Positions 50,260-58,595 of a stretch of DNA of 64,000 nucleotides are shown one piece after another. Origin of the DNA: Peptococcaceae bacterium (lineage in GTDB: Bacteria; Bacillota; Desulfotomaculia; Desulfotomaculales; Desulfocucumaceae); assembly GCA_023512435.1 (NCBI GenBank), contig JAILZP010000003.1, positions 62,001 to 126,000 on the forward strand, read 5' to 3'. The translations under genes and the position numbers were made by a program. Position 1 is the stretch's first letter. Every line of letters starts with the position of its first letter. The notes under the pieces were generated by a model that saw nothing but the letters and a program-made list of their open reading frames with translations, made no database searches and was not told the origin of the DNA.

Positions 50260-51926
50260 CTTATTGCTATCCGGATGCTGAAAAACCGGCCTTAAACGGG
50301 ATCAACCTGGGCATAGAGGAAGGGGAGTTTGTCCTGGTGGCCGGTGAATCCGGATCGGGCAAGTCTTCCCTGGCGCGGGTGCTGGCGGGGCTGATCCCGG
50401 ATTTTTACGGGGGCCGGTTTGGCGGCAGGGTTTACTTCCAGGGGCGGGAGATGCGCGGCATCGACCGGCGCAAACTGGCCCGGCAGGTGGGCATGGTCTT
50501 CCAGGACCCGGAAAAGCAGCTGGTGATGACCGGCGTGGAGGCCGAGATCGCCTTCGGCCTGGAGAACCTGGGGCTGCCCCGGAAGGAGATGTTCCGCCGG
50601 GTGGCCGAGGTGATCAGTTTCCTGGGGCTTGCTGAATTAAGGCAGGAGTTTACCGCCGGCCTGTCGGGGGGACAGAAACAGAAGCTGGTCCTGGCCGCCG
50701 TCCTGGCCATGCAGCCGCGGGTGCTGATCCTGGACGAACCCACGTCGCAGCTGGACCCGGTGGCCGCGGAGGAGTTCCTCAATCTGGTAAAGCGGCTGAA
50801 CGAAGAGATGGGCTTTACCGTCGTGTTGATCGAGCAGAGGCTGGAAAGGTGCTTTCACCTGGCCGACCGGGTGGTGGTCATGGAAGGCGGGCGGGTGGCG
50901 CAGGACGGCACCCCGGAACAGGCCGCCCGCTGGGCGGCCGGAATGGGGGCGCCCCTGGTTCCTTCCGTGGCCAGGTTTTTTTCGGCGCTGGGATTCCCCT
51001 CCGTGCCGGTAACTGTTAAGGACGGCAGAAGGCAATTGAGGGAATATCTCAGCGGGCGGCCCGTTTCCGGGGGGCCGGACCCCCGGAAGGAGCCGGGTTC
51101 CCGCTTGAAAGGCCGTACTCCCCTGGTGGAGGTAAAAAATTTATGGTTCACTTATCCCAACGGCAGGGAGGCGCTGCGGGACGTAAACCTGCAGGTCGGC
51201 GCCGGGGAATTTGTGGCCATCCTGGGGGAGAACGGCGCAGGCAAATCCACTTTGTTGAAAAATATGGCGGGACTTTTACGGCCGGGGCGCGGCAGGGTGA
51301 TTTTAAAGGGCCGCGACCTGGGCAAATGCAAGGGCGGCTGTCCCGGCGGCCAGGTGGCCTATCTTTCCCAGAACCCCAACGACTACCTCTTTCAGGACAC
51401 CGTGGAGGGCGAACTGCTGTTTACCCTGAACAATTTCGGCTTGAAGGATGACGGCATCGTTGACGAACTGCTGGAAAAACTGCAATTATCCCGCCGCCGC
51501 CTGGCAAACCCCCGGGATTTGAGCAGCGGGGAGAGGCAGCGGGCGGCCCTGGCCTCTGTGCTGGTGACCAGGCCGGACCTGCTGGTGCTGGACGAGCCGA
51601 CCCGGGGACTGGATTATCGCCTCAAGGCCGGACTGGGCGGTTTTCTGGCCGGGCAGGCCGCGGCGGGGGCGGGGGTGGTGCTGGTTACCCACGACGTGGA
51701 GTTTGCCGCCGAATACGCCTCGCGGGTGATCATGATGTTTTCCGGCCGGATTGTCAGCGACGGCGCCAGGCATGAAACCCTGGGACAGTCGGTTTTTTAC
51801 TCCACCCAGATCGGCAAGCTGTGCAGGGGCTTCTGCGACGGCATCCTGACCTTTGACGAGGCCGTGGAGAGGATCGGTCCGCTGCTTTCAGGCGAAACAG
51901 CGGTCCGGGCCGGCGCGTTGAAATGA
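50223..51926 (+). CDS. ECF transporter ATPase, two ABC domains fused (EcfA-EcfA')
   Basis: About 567 residues carrying two complete ATP-binding cassettes. The first has Walker A G-E-S-G-S-G-K-S-S, signature L-S-G-G-Q-K-Q-K and Walker B V-L-I-L-D-E-P-T-S-Q-L-D. The second has G-E-N-G-A-G-K-S-T, L-S-S-G-E-R-Q-R and L-L-V-L-D-E-P-T-R-G-L-D. In group II ECF systems the two ATPases are often separate genes. GTG at 50223 is the first start giving a normal N-terminus, overlapping ecfT. It powers the dedicated transporter. Confidence 0.92.
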   Translation: MAALSLFKIENLTYCYPDAEKPALNGINLGIEEGEFVLVAGESGSGKSSLARVLAGLIPDFYGGRFGGRVYFQGREMRGIDRRKLARQVGMVFQDPEKQLVMTGVEAEIAFGLENLGLPRKEMFRRVAEVISFLGLAELRQEFTAGLSGGQKQKLVLAAVLAMQPRVLILDEPTSQLDPVAAEEFLNLVKRLNEEMGFTVVLIEQRLERCFHLADRVVVMEGGRVAQDGTPEQAARWAAGMGAPLVPSVARFFSALGFPSVPVTVKDGRRQLREYLSGRPVSGGPDPRKEPGSRLKGRTPLVEVKNLWFTYPNGREALRDVNLQVGAGEFVAILGENGAGKSTLLKNMAGLLRPGRGRVILKGRDLGKCKGGCPGGQVAYLSQNPNDYLFQDTVEGELLFTLNNFGLKDDGIVDELLEKLQLSRRRLANPRDLSSGERQRAALASVLVTRPDLLVLDEPTRGLDYRLKAGLGGFLAGQAAAGAGVVLVTHDVEFAAEYASRVIMMFSGRIVSDGARHETLGQSVFYSTQIGKLCRGFCDGILTFDEAVERIGPLLSGETAVRAGALK

Positions 51927-51935
51927 GGTACGGGT

Positions 51936-52679
51936 ATGGGCGAAGGCATTCCCGGCGAAAGGCCGAAAACAGCGCGGAAAATTCTTTTTCCCCTTTTTCT
52001 GATCGTTATCCCGGGGCTGCTTTATGCCGGCATAAAGCAGGACAATTTCCTGGCCGGGCAGGGTTGGGGGCTGCTTTCGGCGGAAATGGTGCTGGCGGCC
52101 CTGGCCTTGTTCTACTGGGGATTTGAGCGGGGCGGGGCCTCCAGCCGGGAAGCAGCCTTTATCGCCGTGCTGGGGGCCGCCGCCGCCGCGGGGCGCATCC
52201 CCTTCGCCGCGCTGCCCAACGTGCAGCCCACCACGTTTTTGGTGATTGTTTCAGGCTTTGTGTTCGGCCCCAGGGCCGGATTCATGGTTGGGTCCACAGC
52301 GGCCCTGGTTTCCAACTTTTTCCTGGGCCATGGTCCCTGGACGCCCTGGCAGATGTTCGCCTGGGGCCTGGCCGGAGCTTCGGCCGGTTTGATCAGAATG
52401 GTTTATCCCGGCATAGGGACATTGGGCATGTCGGCTTTCAACTTTATCTGGGGCTACCTTTTCGGCTGGATCATGAATCTGTGGTTTTGGACGTCCTTTA
52501 TCCAGCCGCTGAACTGGCAGTCCTTTCTGGCCTCATATGCGGCCAGTTTCTGGTTCGACACTTTCCACGCCGCCGGGAACGCCGCCTTTTACCTTGTCTT
52601 CGGGTCCAGTTTTACAAAGATTTTAACGCGCTTCCGGAGGAAGCTGAAGGTTAGGATTGTTGAAAACCGGGATTGTTGA
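51936..52679 (+). CDS. ECF transporter S component, probable cobalamin-specific (CbrT-like)
   Basis: A 247-residue membrane protein of about six helices. G-R-I-P-F-A-A-L-P-N-V-Q-P-T-T-F-L-V, G-F-V-F-G-P-R-A-G-F and F-L-G-H-G-P-W-T-P-W-Q-M form the conserved core of the S-component group assigned to cobalamin (CbrT) or related corrinoids. It binds the vitamin and is moved by EcfT and the ATPases. The ATG follows the fused ATPase gene by 9 nt. The tandem B12 riboswitches support the corrinoid assignment. Confidence 0.85.
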   Translation: MGEGIPGERPKTARKILFPLFLIVIPGLLYAGIKQDNFLAGQGWGLLSAEMVLAALALFYWGFERGGASSREAAFIAVLGAAAAAGRIPFAALPNVQPTTFLVIVSGFVFGPRAGFMVGSTAALVSNFFLGHGPWTPWQMFAWGLAGASAGLIRMVYPGIGTLGMSAFNFIWGYLFGWIMNLWFWTSFIQPLNWQSFLASYAASFWFDTFHAAGNAAFYLVFGSSFTKILTRFRRKLKVRIVENRDC

Positions 52680-52704
52680 CAAGGTCTCAGGAATGGATTA
52701 CCAT
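52676..52704 (+). promoter_or_regulatory. possible sigma-A promoter before the DUF2292 gene
   Basis: TTGACA, 17 nt, TACCAT overlaps the stop of the S component. The predicted start leaves under 10 nt of leader, so it may not be used for the next gene. Confidence 0.3.
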
Positions 52705-52719
52705 AAAGGGTGTTGGGCA

Positions 52720-52863
52720 TTGAGCAAAAATAAGCCGCTGACCACCAGAGAAGCGAACCTGATTCGGATTATCCGCACCACCAGATACGGCGAAATAAAA
52801 ATAATCATCCAGGAAGGGCAGCCCGTGAGGGTTGAGGAAATTAAAAAATCCATCAAGCTTTAG
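52720..52863 (+). CDS. small DUF2292 (YezD-like) protein
   Basis: A 47-residue protein. The pattern L-I-R-I-I-R-T-T-R-Y-G-E-I-K-I-I-I-Q-E-G-Q-P-V-R-V-E-E-I-K-K is that of DUF2292/YezD, a tiny Firmicutes protein with one helix and a beta-hairpin and no assigned function. TTG at 52720 has AAAGGGTG upstream; an ATG at 52693 would add nine residues. It ends the B12 operon just before a strong terminator. Confidence 0.7.
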   Translation: MSKNKPLTTREANLIRIIRTTRYGEIKIIIQEGQPVRVEEIKKSIKL

Positions 52864-52888
52864 GACTAATGCTGACCGGAAAACCGGA

Positions 52889-52921
52889 GGCACTATCTTC
52901 GAGGGTAGTGCCTTTTTTTTT
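52889..52921 (+). terminator. strong rho-independent terminator
   Basis: GGCACTA and TAGTGCC (extendable by wobble pairs) form a stem followed by nine T residues. It ends the B12 operon 15 nt before the next gene. Confidence 0.92.
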
Positions 52922-52936
52922 CAGGAGTGATGCTGC

Positions 52937-54253
52937 TTGAAAAAAATTGCCCTGTTTAAAATCGTGGTGACTGTCCTGGCGTTAAGTATGATCTCGTTTT
53001 CCGCCAGCGGCTGCTTTCCCGGAAACAGCGGCCAAATGCGGGTGATCACCAACCAGGACGGCAAAGCCGGAAGCGGAACGGCAGTTCAAAACAATGAACA
53101 GCCCGGGTACGGGGTGGGCCGGGATCAGGGCGGCCCCGGGGCAGAGGAAGGCAAGAACCGGGGGAGCGGCGGAACCGGGGTGAACGGTGGCACCACTGCG
53201 GGCGGCGGCAATGGAGAAACCGGCGGCGGCAGCCTGGACGGCGGGGAAAGTGAAGAAAAGGCAACCGGCGGAGTGGCCTACAAGGGCTACAAGGGGCCGG
53301 TGCAGGGGGAAGTCAGGTATAAGGAGGGCACCCCGGCCGGAGAGAATGCCAGGGGATTCAAGGCCTCGGGAGACATTGAAAGCCCCTACAAGGTGGATTT
53401 GATTGTGACCAGGGACTTCGGCCACCAGAAGATGTTTGCCAGGACCGTGGGGCTGGTCAGGGACGAGGTGGGAATGGAAGTAATGTTCAGAAACCTGGAC
53501 ATCCAGACCGCTTACGGGGGCGGATTCGTCAACGCCATCAACGGTCTGGAGTCCGGATACACCTTTTTTACCGGCCAGGACAGGAAAAAGCATGACTGGT
53601 TCTACTGGGTAAACGGCATCCTTTCCCCGGTGGGTGTGGCGGAGTACCGCCCCCAGCCCGGGGATGTCATCTGGTGGGACTATCACGACTGGAGCATGAC
53701 CATGTTTATACCGGCGGTGATCGGTTCCTATCCCCAGCCCTTTAAAAGCGGCTTCTGGGGAAAAAACCCAGGCACCGTGGTGATGCACACCCCGGAATAC
53801 AGGGAGGACGCCATGAGACTTAAACGGAGCCTGGAGGCCGAAGGGGTGAAGCAGGTGGACACGGCGGCCTTTGATCCGGAAGTGCTCAAGGTGCCGAAAA
53901 AATACTACATTGTGCTGGGCCTGTGGGACAAGCTGACGGCAGAATGCGGCCTCTTGAGGGAAATAAACACCAGGAACAAGCTTGTGGGGGTTTATGTCAA
54001 ATTCGCGGACGGGGAATTAAAGGCCCTTGATTTTAAAGGCAATGTCGTCTCTTCCCACAGCCGGGCGGGGGCCGTTTACGCTTACGGCGCCTTCACCGGC
54101 AGTTTGAATCCCGTGTGGGTGGTTACGGCAACGGACGACGAGGGCTTGAGGCTGGCCCTGAACACCCTAATCAACAGCCCCGGGGACATAAAGGAACATT
54201 TTGGGGCGGTGGTTACAAAGGACGGGGTGATCAATGTCCCATATGTTAATTAA
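52937..54253 (+). CDS. DUF4430 lipoprotein
   Basis: A 438-residue lipoprotein with lipobox S-A-S-G-C at about residue 26, then a Gly-rich linker of about 70 residues. One DUF4430 domain (about 150-255) contains H-D-W-F-Y-W-V-N-G-I-L and V-I-W-W-D-Y-H-D-W. The C-terminal 180 residues form an unrecognised alpha/beta domain (Y-Y-I-V-L-G-L-W-D-K). This is the third DUF4430 protein in 9 kb and may also bind a corrinoid or hand it on. TTG at 52937 follows AGGAGTGAT. It heads the MoxR/vWA operon; the stop overlaps the next gene by 20 nt. Confidence 0.8.
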   Translation: MKKIALFKIVVTVLALSMISFSASGCFPGNSGQMRVITNQDGKAGSGTAVQNNEQPGYGVGRDQGGPGAEEGKNRGSGGTGVNGGTTAGGGNGETGGGSLDGGESEEKATGGVAYKGYKGPVQGEVRYKEGTPAGENARGFKASGDIESPYKVDLIVTRDFGHQKMFARTVGLVRDEVGMEVMFRNLDIQTAYGGGFVNAINGLESGYTFFTGQDRKKHDWFYWVNGILSPVGVAEYRPQPGDVIWWDYHDWSMTMFIPAVIGSYPQPFKSGFWGKNPGTVVMHTPEYREDAMRLKRSLEAEGVKQVDTAAFDPEVLKVPKKYYIVLGLWDKLTAECGLLREINTRNKLVGVYVKFADGELKALDFKGNVVSSHSRAGAVYAYGAFTGSLNPVWVVTATDDEGLRLALNTLINSPGDIKEHFGAVVTKDGVINVPYVN

Positions 54254-56303
54254 CAAGTGCGGTGATATATTTAAAAACCGCTGCCGGGCGCTGGCCGTGC
54301 TGGCCGTCTGCCTGGGGTTCCTGGCCTGGGGCGGCACCGCCCGGGCTTCCGGGGTGGAGATTACCATTAAGTCGGGATTTGACGGCAGGTGCAAGCTGGG
54401 CGGGCTGAATCCGGTGGTGGTGGTCATTGAGGCGGTGGGCGAAGGCCGCAAGGGGGTTTTAAAATTAAAGGCCGGTGAAAGGACCTACAGTGTCCCGGCG
54501 GAGCTGGAAAGAGGCGCCAGGAAGGCCATTCGCTTTTCCATACCCTTTTTCGGGGCGGAAGAAAGGATAGAGGCGGCCTTTGAAGGGGAAGGCGGGGATC
54601 AGGTCAAGGCCGGCCACACCCCGGTGATTCTTCCTGAAAGGACCATTTTTTTCGGCGTGCTCAGCGATTCACCCAAGTCCCTTTACTTCCTCAATGATTT
54701 GGATACCTCCGGGCTGGGCGGGGGCCGGGCCGCCGTGGTGGAGCTGGACAGGCAAATTCCGTACAGCCTTGATGAACTGGAGAATATCAATTTTATCATT
54801 GTCGAGGATTTCAGGACCGGGGAACTGGCCGGCAGCAAAGCCAGGCTGCTGGAGGACTGGGTGGCCCTGGGAAACTGCCTGCTGGCGGGGGCCGGAGACA
54901 GTGCGCACAAAAATCTCACCGGCCTGCTGGCCGGTTTAAGGGAGCCTTTGCGCCATGGTGACGGGGTAATGGTGCCGGTGGCTGGGGGTATCGCAGGAAG
55001 CACGCCGGAATCCCTCCGGGACGTTGTTTTAAAGCACGTTACTCCATACTCCCTGGCCATGGCGGTCAAGGGCAGCGGCCTGCAGCGGCGGGCCGCCGGG
55101 GCGGCGAAGATGGCCGGGGCGGCCGGGGGGGCGGTCAGGCCGGAGAGAAGCGGCCTGTACTTAATTTTTTCGCTGATTATACTGTATGTGCTGGCTGCCG
55201 GGGCGGCGGCCCTGGCCGGGAAGAGGCTGAAATGGGCCTTTGGCGCGGTGGTGGCTTTTTTTTGCCTGTTTTTCCTGGGCCTGTCCCTGCACGGCGGCAT
55301 TTTCAAGGCGGTGGCGGGGGGGGCCGGCGTACGGGTGCACGGGCCGGTCAGCCGCACCTACGCCCTGACCTGTGTATATCCTCACCGCGGGGACGGGGCC
55401 CGCATCAAGATTTCCTGCGCCTCCTTTGCGTCGGCGCAGGGCGCCTCCCCGGAGGCCGACGCCCTGTCCAGGGAGGTGTATTGCCCCGGCAGGACCGGGC
55501 ATTACATCCACAGTTCCTCCTATGAGCCCGGCGGCGCGAAGTGCATTGTCCTGACGGCGGGCGGGGACGGCGTGATCAGCGGGGAGATCATCAACCCTCT
55601 GCCGTATGACATGGAAAACTGCTTTATGATCATTGGCGACACCGTCATCCCCGTGGGGAAAATGGGAGGCAGGGAGAGATTGTCGGTAAAATACAGCCAG
55701 GACCATAACCTGAGGGGCGCCGGGGACTACAACTACCTTGACCTCCTGTACCGGGCCGCCGGCGTGAAGGATCAGCGCCGGCACCTGATTGACTACTATT
55801 TTTATCATGTGGACGATTACCGGCCCGGTGGAAGGCTGATCGGGTTCGCCCGGGAGTCGGCGGAGGTTGAGATAAACGGCGCCGGCCGGAGTTTCAGGCG
55901 CACCGTCATGAATGTATTCCCCATAGATATCCGGGCCGGGGACGGCAGCCTGAGCCTTCCCCCGGAGGTGGTTAGGCCGGTGGCTGACTGCGGCCCGGCT
56001 GAAGAGGGCGGGTCCTGGAGGGAGTACTCCGGCGGTCCGGGCGGGGAATTAAAGCTGTACTATGTGATGCCCCCGGGCCTGGAGCCCGCTGAGATAGCCA
56101 TCACCGGATCTCCCGGGGCGGGGGAAAACAGTGTGTCCGTATACAACCGGGCCGCCGGCAGGTGGGAGGCGCTCGGGCCGGAGATCCTGGCCGGCGAAAG
56201 ACTCCGGCCATACCTGTCCGCCGGCCCGCTGGCTCTCAGCGTCCGGAGCGGCGCCAGGGTATTGATTCCCCAGATGGCGGTGAAGGGGGTTGAACACCGG
56301 TGA
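54234..56303 (+). CDS. large exported membrane protein of MoxR/vWA cluster, function unknown
   Basis: A 689-residue protein. A signal peptide (L-A-V-L-A-V-C-L-G-F-L-A-W, A-R-A-S) is followed by an extracellular region of about 270 residues, including an Ig-like part and a GATase-like alpha/beta part (N-I-N-F-I-I-V-E-D-F). Two transmembrane helices near residues 305-360 follow (L-Y-L-I-F-S-L-I-I-L-Y-V-L and V-V-A-F-F-C-L-F-F-L), then a second large domain of about 320 residues. Proteins of this layout accompany MoxR-vWA operons; no enzyme motif was found. The ATG at 54234 has GGGGTGATC upstream and overlaps the lipoprotein gene. Confidence 0.7.
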   Translation: MSHMLINKCGDIFKNRCRALAVLAVCLGFLAWGGTARASGVEITIKSGFDGRCKLGGLNPVVVVIEAVGEGRKGVLKLKAGERTYSVPAELERGARKAIRFSIPFFGAEERIEAAFEGEGGDQVKAGHTPVILPERTIFFGVLSDSPKSLYFLNDLDTSGLGGGRAAVVELDRQIPYSLDELENINFIIVEDFRTGELAGSKARLLEDWVALGNCLLAGAGDSAHKNLTGLLAGLREPLRHGDGVMVPVAGGIAGSTPESLRDVVLKHVTPYSLAMAVKGSGLQRRAAGAAKMAGAAGGAVRPERSGLYLIFSLIILYVLAAGAAALAGKRLKWAFGAVVAFFCLFFLGLSLHGGIFKAVAGGAGVRVHGPVSRTYALTCVYPHRGDGARIKISCASFASAQGASPEADALSREVYCPGRTGHYIHSSSYEPGGAKCIVLTAGGDGVISGEIINPLPYDMENCFMIIGDTVIPVGKMGGRERLSVKYSQDHNLRGAGDYNYLDLLYRAAGVKDQRRHLIDYYFYHVDDYRPGGRLIGFARESAEVEINGAGRSFRRTVMNVFPIDIRAGDGSLSLPPEVVRPVADCGPAEEGGSWREYSGGPGGELKLYYVMPPGLEPAEIAITGSPGAGENSVSVYNRAAGRWEALGPEILAGERLRPYLSAGPLALSVRSGARVLIPQMAVKGVEHR

Positions 56304-57025
56304 ATGCGGCGGGAAATTTTCATACCGGCGGGGAAAACGGCGTCCTGGAGTCACTGTATGTTGCGGTGCTGTCCTTTATGCTGGCCGCATACATGATCCT
56401 GGTGGTGTCGCGGGAGGAGGGGTACGATCCCGGCCTGTACAGGAACGCCTATGTGTATTTTATGGTATTTGACCTGATACTGTTTTCCCTGTTTGTATCC
56501 TTCTGGGAAACAGGGGGGGCGGCCCAAGGAAAGGCGTACCTGCTGAGGGCTGCCGCCGGCGTCATCATCCTGGCGGCATCTCCGGCGCCGCTGATTCTTG
56601 CCATATTTCTGGCAGGCAGGATAAATCCCGCCAATTTTATGCTTCCCCTGATGTTGAAAGCTGTCTGGGGCCTGGCGGTGGTTTGCCTGAGAGACTTTTT
56701 GGAGGCTGTAAAACCGGGCTGGCGCTGGAACGGCTTCCTGACGGGATTTTTCATTTTTTCCGTGCTGGTGTTGAGCGGGCTGCTGGCGTTTTTTCTCACG
56801 GAATACCGGCAGGCGGTGATCACCACCCTTTACGACCGGGACATGCCAGGAGCACTTTTTCTCAATCCCCTGCTGTCCCTGGCCGGGCTTGTATACTGCC
56901 AGGCCGGGGGCGGCAGCCAGGCGGGCCTGGACCCATTTTATACCTGCCTGCTGTTCTGGGGGCTGGCGGCGGCGGCCCTGGGCACGGCGGCGGTGAAAAT
57001 CCCGGGTGGTGCCGGCCGTGGCTGA
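56300..57025 (+). CDS. polytopic membrane protein of MoxR/vWA cluster, function unknown
   Basis: A 241-residue protein with six to seven hydrophobic helices and short loops. The GTG start overlaps the previous stop by 4 nt, and the end overlaps the next gene. No family motif was recognised. It may resemble an ABC-permease-like partner, but the sequence does not show this clearly. The compact overlaps imply that it works with the MoxR/vWA proteins. Confidence 0.6.
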   Translation: MNAAGNFHTGGENGVLESLYVAVLSFMLAAYMILVVSREEGYDPGLYRNAYVYFMVFDLILFSLFVSFWETGGAAQGKAYLLRAAAGVIILAASPAPLILAIFLAGRINPANFMLPLMLKAVWGLAVVCLRDFLEAVKPGWRWNGFLTGFFIFSVLVLSGLLAFFLTEYRQAVITTLYDRDMPGALFLNPLLSLAGLVYCQAGGGSQAGLDPFYTCLLFWGLAAAALGTAAVKIPGGAGRG

Positions 57026-58595
57026 GACGAGGGCGGAGGCGGCGCTGAGAAAGTTGAGGAACAGGATCTGGCTGGGACACGTCCTGAACAGCCTTTCCTT
57101 CACCCTGCTGGCGTCAGCCGCAGGGGTGCTGCTGCTGGTGGCGGCTAGGCATGTCTTTGTTATACCGCACCTGACCGGCAAGGCCGCGGCACTGCTGGCG
57201 GTCCTGTGGACGGCGGGGGGGATCTGGGGGTTGGCCGGACGCCCTGGGATCAGACAGGCGGCCCTGGCGGGGGACCGGCTGGGTCTGCAGGATCGGCTTG
57301 CCACCTGCCTGGAGTACGGGAGCCGGGAAGGTGTCGTGATGGAGGCTTTCCGGGAGGAACTGGAGGATGTGCTCGCGGGATTCAGCCCGGTCCGGATGTA
57401 CCGGATCGATTTTCCCTGGAGAAGGGTGCTGGCCGCGGTGATCATCTTTGCTGCGGCGGCCTGCGTTTTCTGGCTGCCGTCCTCCCGGGCGGAGGAAGCG
57501 GCCTTGCGGGAGGAGGTAAACAGGGAGCTGAGGCTGGAGGCGGAAAATGTCGCGCTGATCAGGATCGGCCTGGAGAAAGCTGCGGGAGAGGAGGAGCCAG
57601 CCGGATCATTCAGGGAAAATGCCGCGGCCCGGCTGGAGGAATTGGAGAATAAGCTGGAACAGGGCTATGATTACAGGCAGGCCGCCCTCCAGGTGGCGGA
57701 CACCCTGCAGGCCCTCCACAGGCAGGGGCGGTGGCCGGACCCCGCCGGCATAAAGGGCCTGGCGGGAATATTCGCGGGCGCCGGGGAAAAAGCCGCCATA
57801 GCCGCCCGCTTCTTGCAGTCAGGAGACGCCGGCGCAGCCGCCCGGGCCATCGAGAGTATGACTTTTAACACTGATGAACGCAGGGTCCTGCTGGAAAATA
57901 CCAGCAGGCTTTTAGAGGACGGGAATCAGGCCGGAGCCTCCAGGCAGGTCCTGAAGGAATTTAAATCCGCCCTGGAGGAGGAGAGTCTTTCCGCCGGGGA
58001 TCTGTCGGAGGCGCTGAGTTCGGCTCTTTCCGGCAAAAAGGAGGTGGCGGGGCTGAAGGAGGCGGAAACGAAGCTTCAAAGCATTAAGGAAAGGCTGCTG
58101 GCCAGGAGCGGCAAAAGTTTTGACAATTCCGGCGGCGCAGGCGGCGATGAATCCCGGCGGGAAGGCGCGGCGGCCCCCTGGGGCGGGGAAAACGCCGGCC
58201 GGGAAACGGCATCGGCCCGGGGCGATTTTGGCAGCCAGTCCCGGCGGGATTCCGGCGCCTTGGGGGGAGGCGTTTCCGGCGGCGGAGAAAACGTGAAAGC
58301 GGGCCGGGAGGGCCAGGTGGCGAAAAGTGACACGCCGGTTTTCGCCCCCGCTGCGGATGCCGGATTGCTGGAGGTCAGGGGGGAATGGCAGGAGAACAGC
58401 GGCCAGGTGGGCGAAAGACGGTCGGACAGGGTGTTGGGCCTGGCGGGGGAAGCCGCCGGCTATGAGGCGCTGTACCGGGATTTTCAAAGGGAAGGCATGG
58501 CCTACCTGGACAGGTTTGAAATACCTCCCGGCAAGAGATCGCTGGTGCTGGAATACTTCAGGGGGCTGAGGGGAGATTACCGGGGTGAACAATGA
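57018..58595 (+). CDS. membrane-anchored coiled-coil protein with Gly/Arg-rich linker
   Basis: About 525 residues. Three hydrophobic helices lie in the first 150 residues, followed by a long Glu/Leu/Ala-rich coiled-coil region (about 160-350), a low-complexity Gly/Ser/Arg linker (about 360-430) and a short C-terminal helix. The layout recalls DUF4175-like proteins found with MoxR-vWA genes, an identification by layout only. GTG at 57018 has GGGTGGTG upstream; 57006 is an alternative. The end overlaps the MoxR gene by 11 nt. Confidence 0.6.
   Translation: MAETRAEAALRKLRNRIWLGHVLNSLSFTLLASAAGVLLLVAARHVFVIPHLTGKAAALLAVLWTAGGIWGLAGRPGIRQAALAGDRLGLQDRLATCLEYGSREGVVMEAFREELEDVLAGFSPVRMYRIDFPWRRVLAAVIIFAAAACVFWLPSSRAEEAALREEVNRELRLEAENVALIRIGLEKAAGEEEPAGSFRENAAARLEELENKLEQGYDYRQAALQVADTLQALHRQGRWPDPAGIKGLAGIFAGAGEKAAIAARFLQSGDAGAAARAIESMTFNTDERRVLLENTSRLLEDGNQAGASRQVLKEFKSALEEESLSAGDLSEALSSALSGKKEVAGLKEAETKLQSIKERLLARSGKSFDNSGGAGGDESRREGAAAPWGGENAGRETASARGDFGSQSRRDSGALGGGVSGGGENVKAGREGQVAKSDTPVFAPAADAGLLEVRGEWQENSGQVGERRSDRVLGLAGEAAGYEALYRDFQREGMAYLDRFEIPPGKRSLVLEYFRGLRGDYRGEQ

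Noticed and set aside
52676-52704. Confident sigma-A promoter for the DUF2292 gene
   Set aside because: The -10 is only 4 of 6 and the leader would be shorter than 10 nt; kept only as a low-confidence feature.
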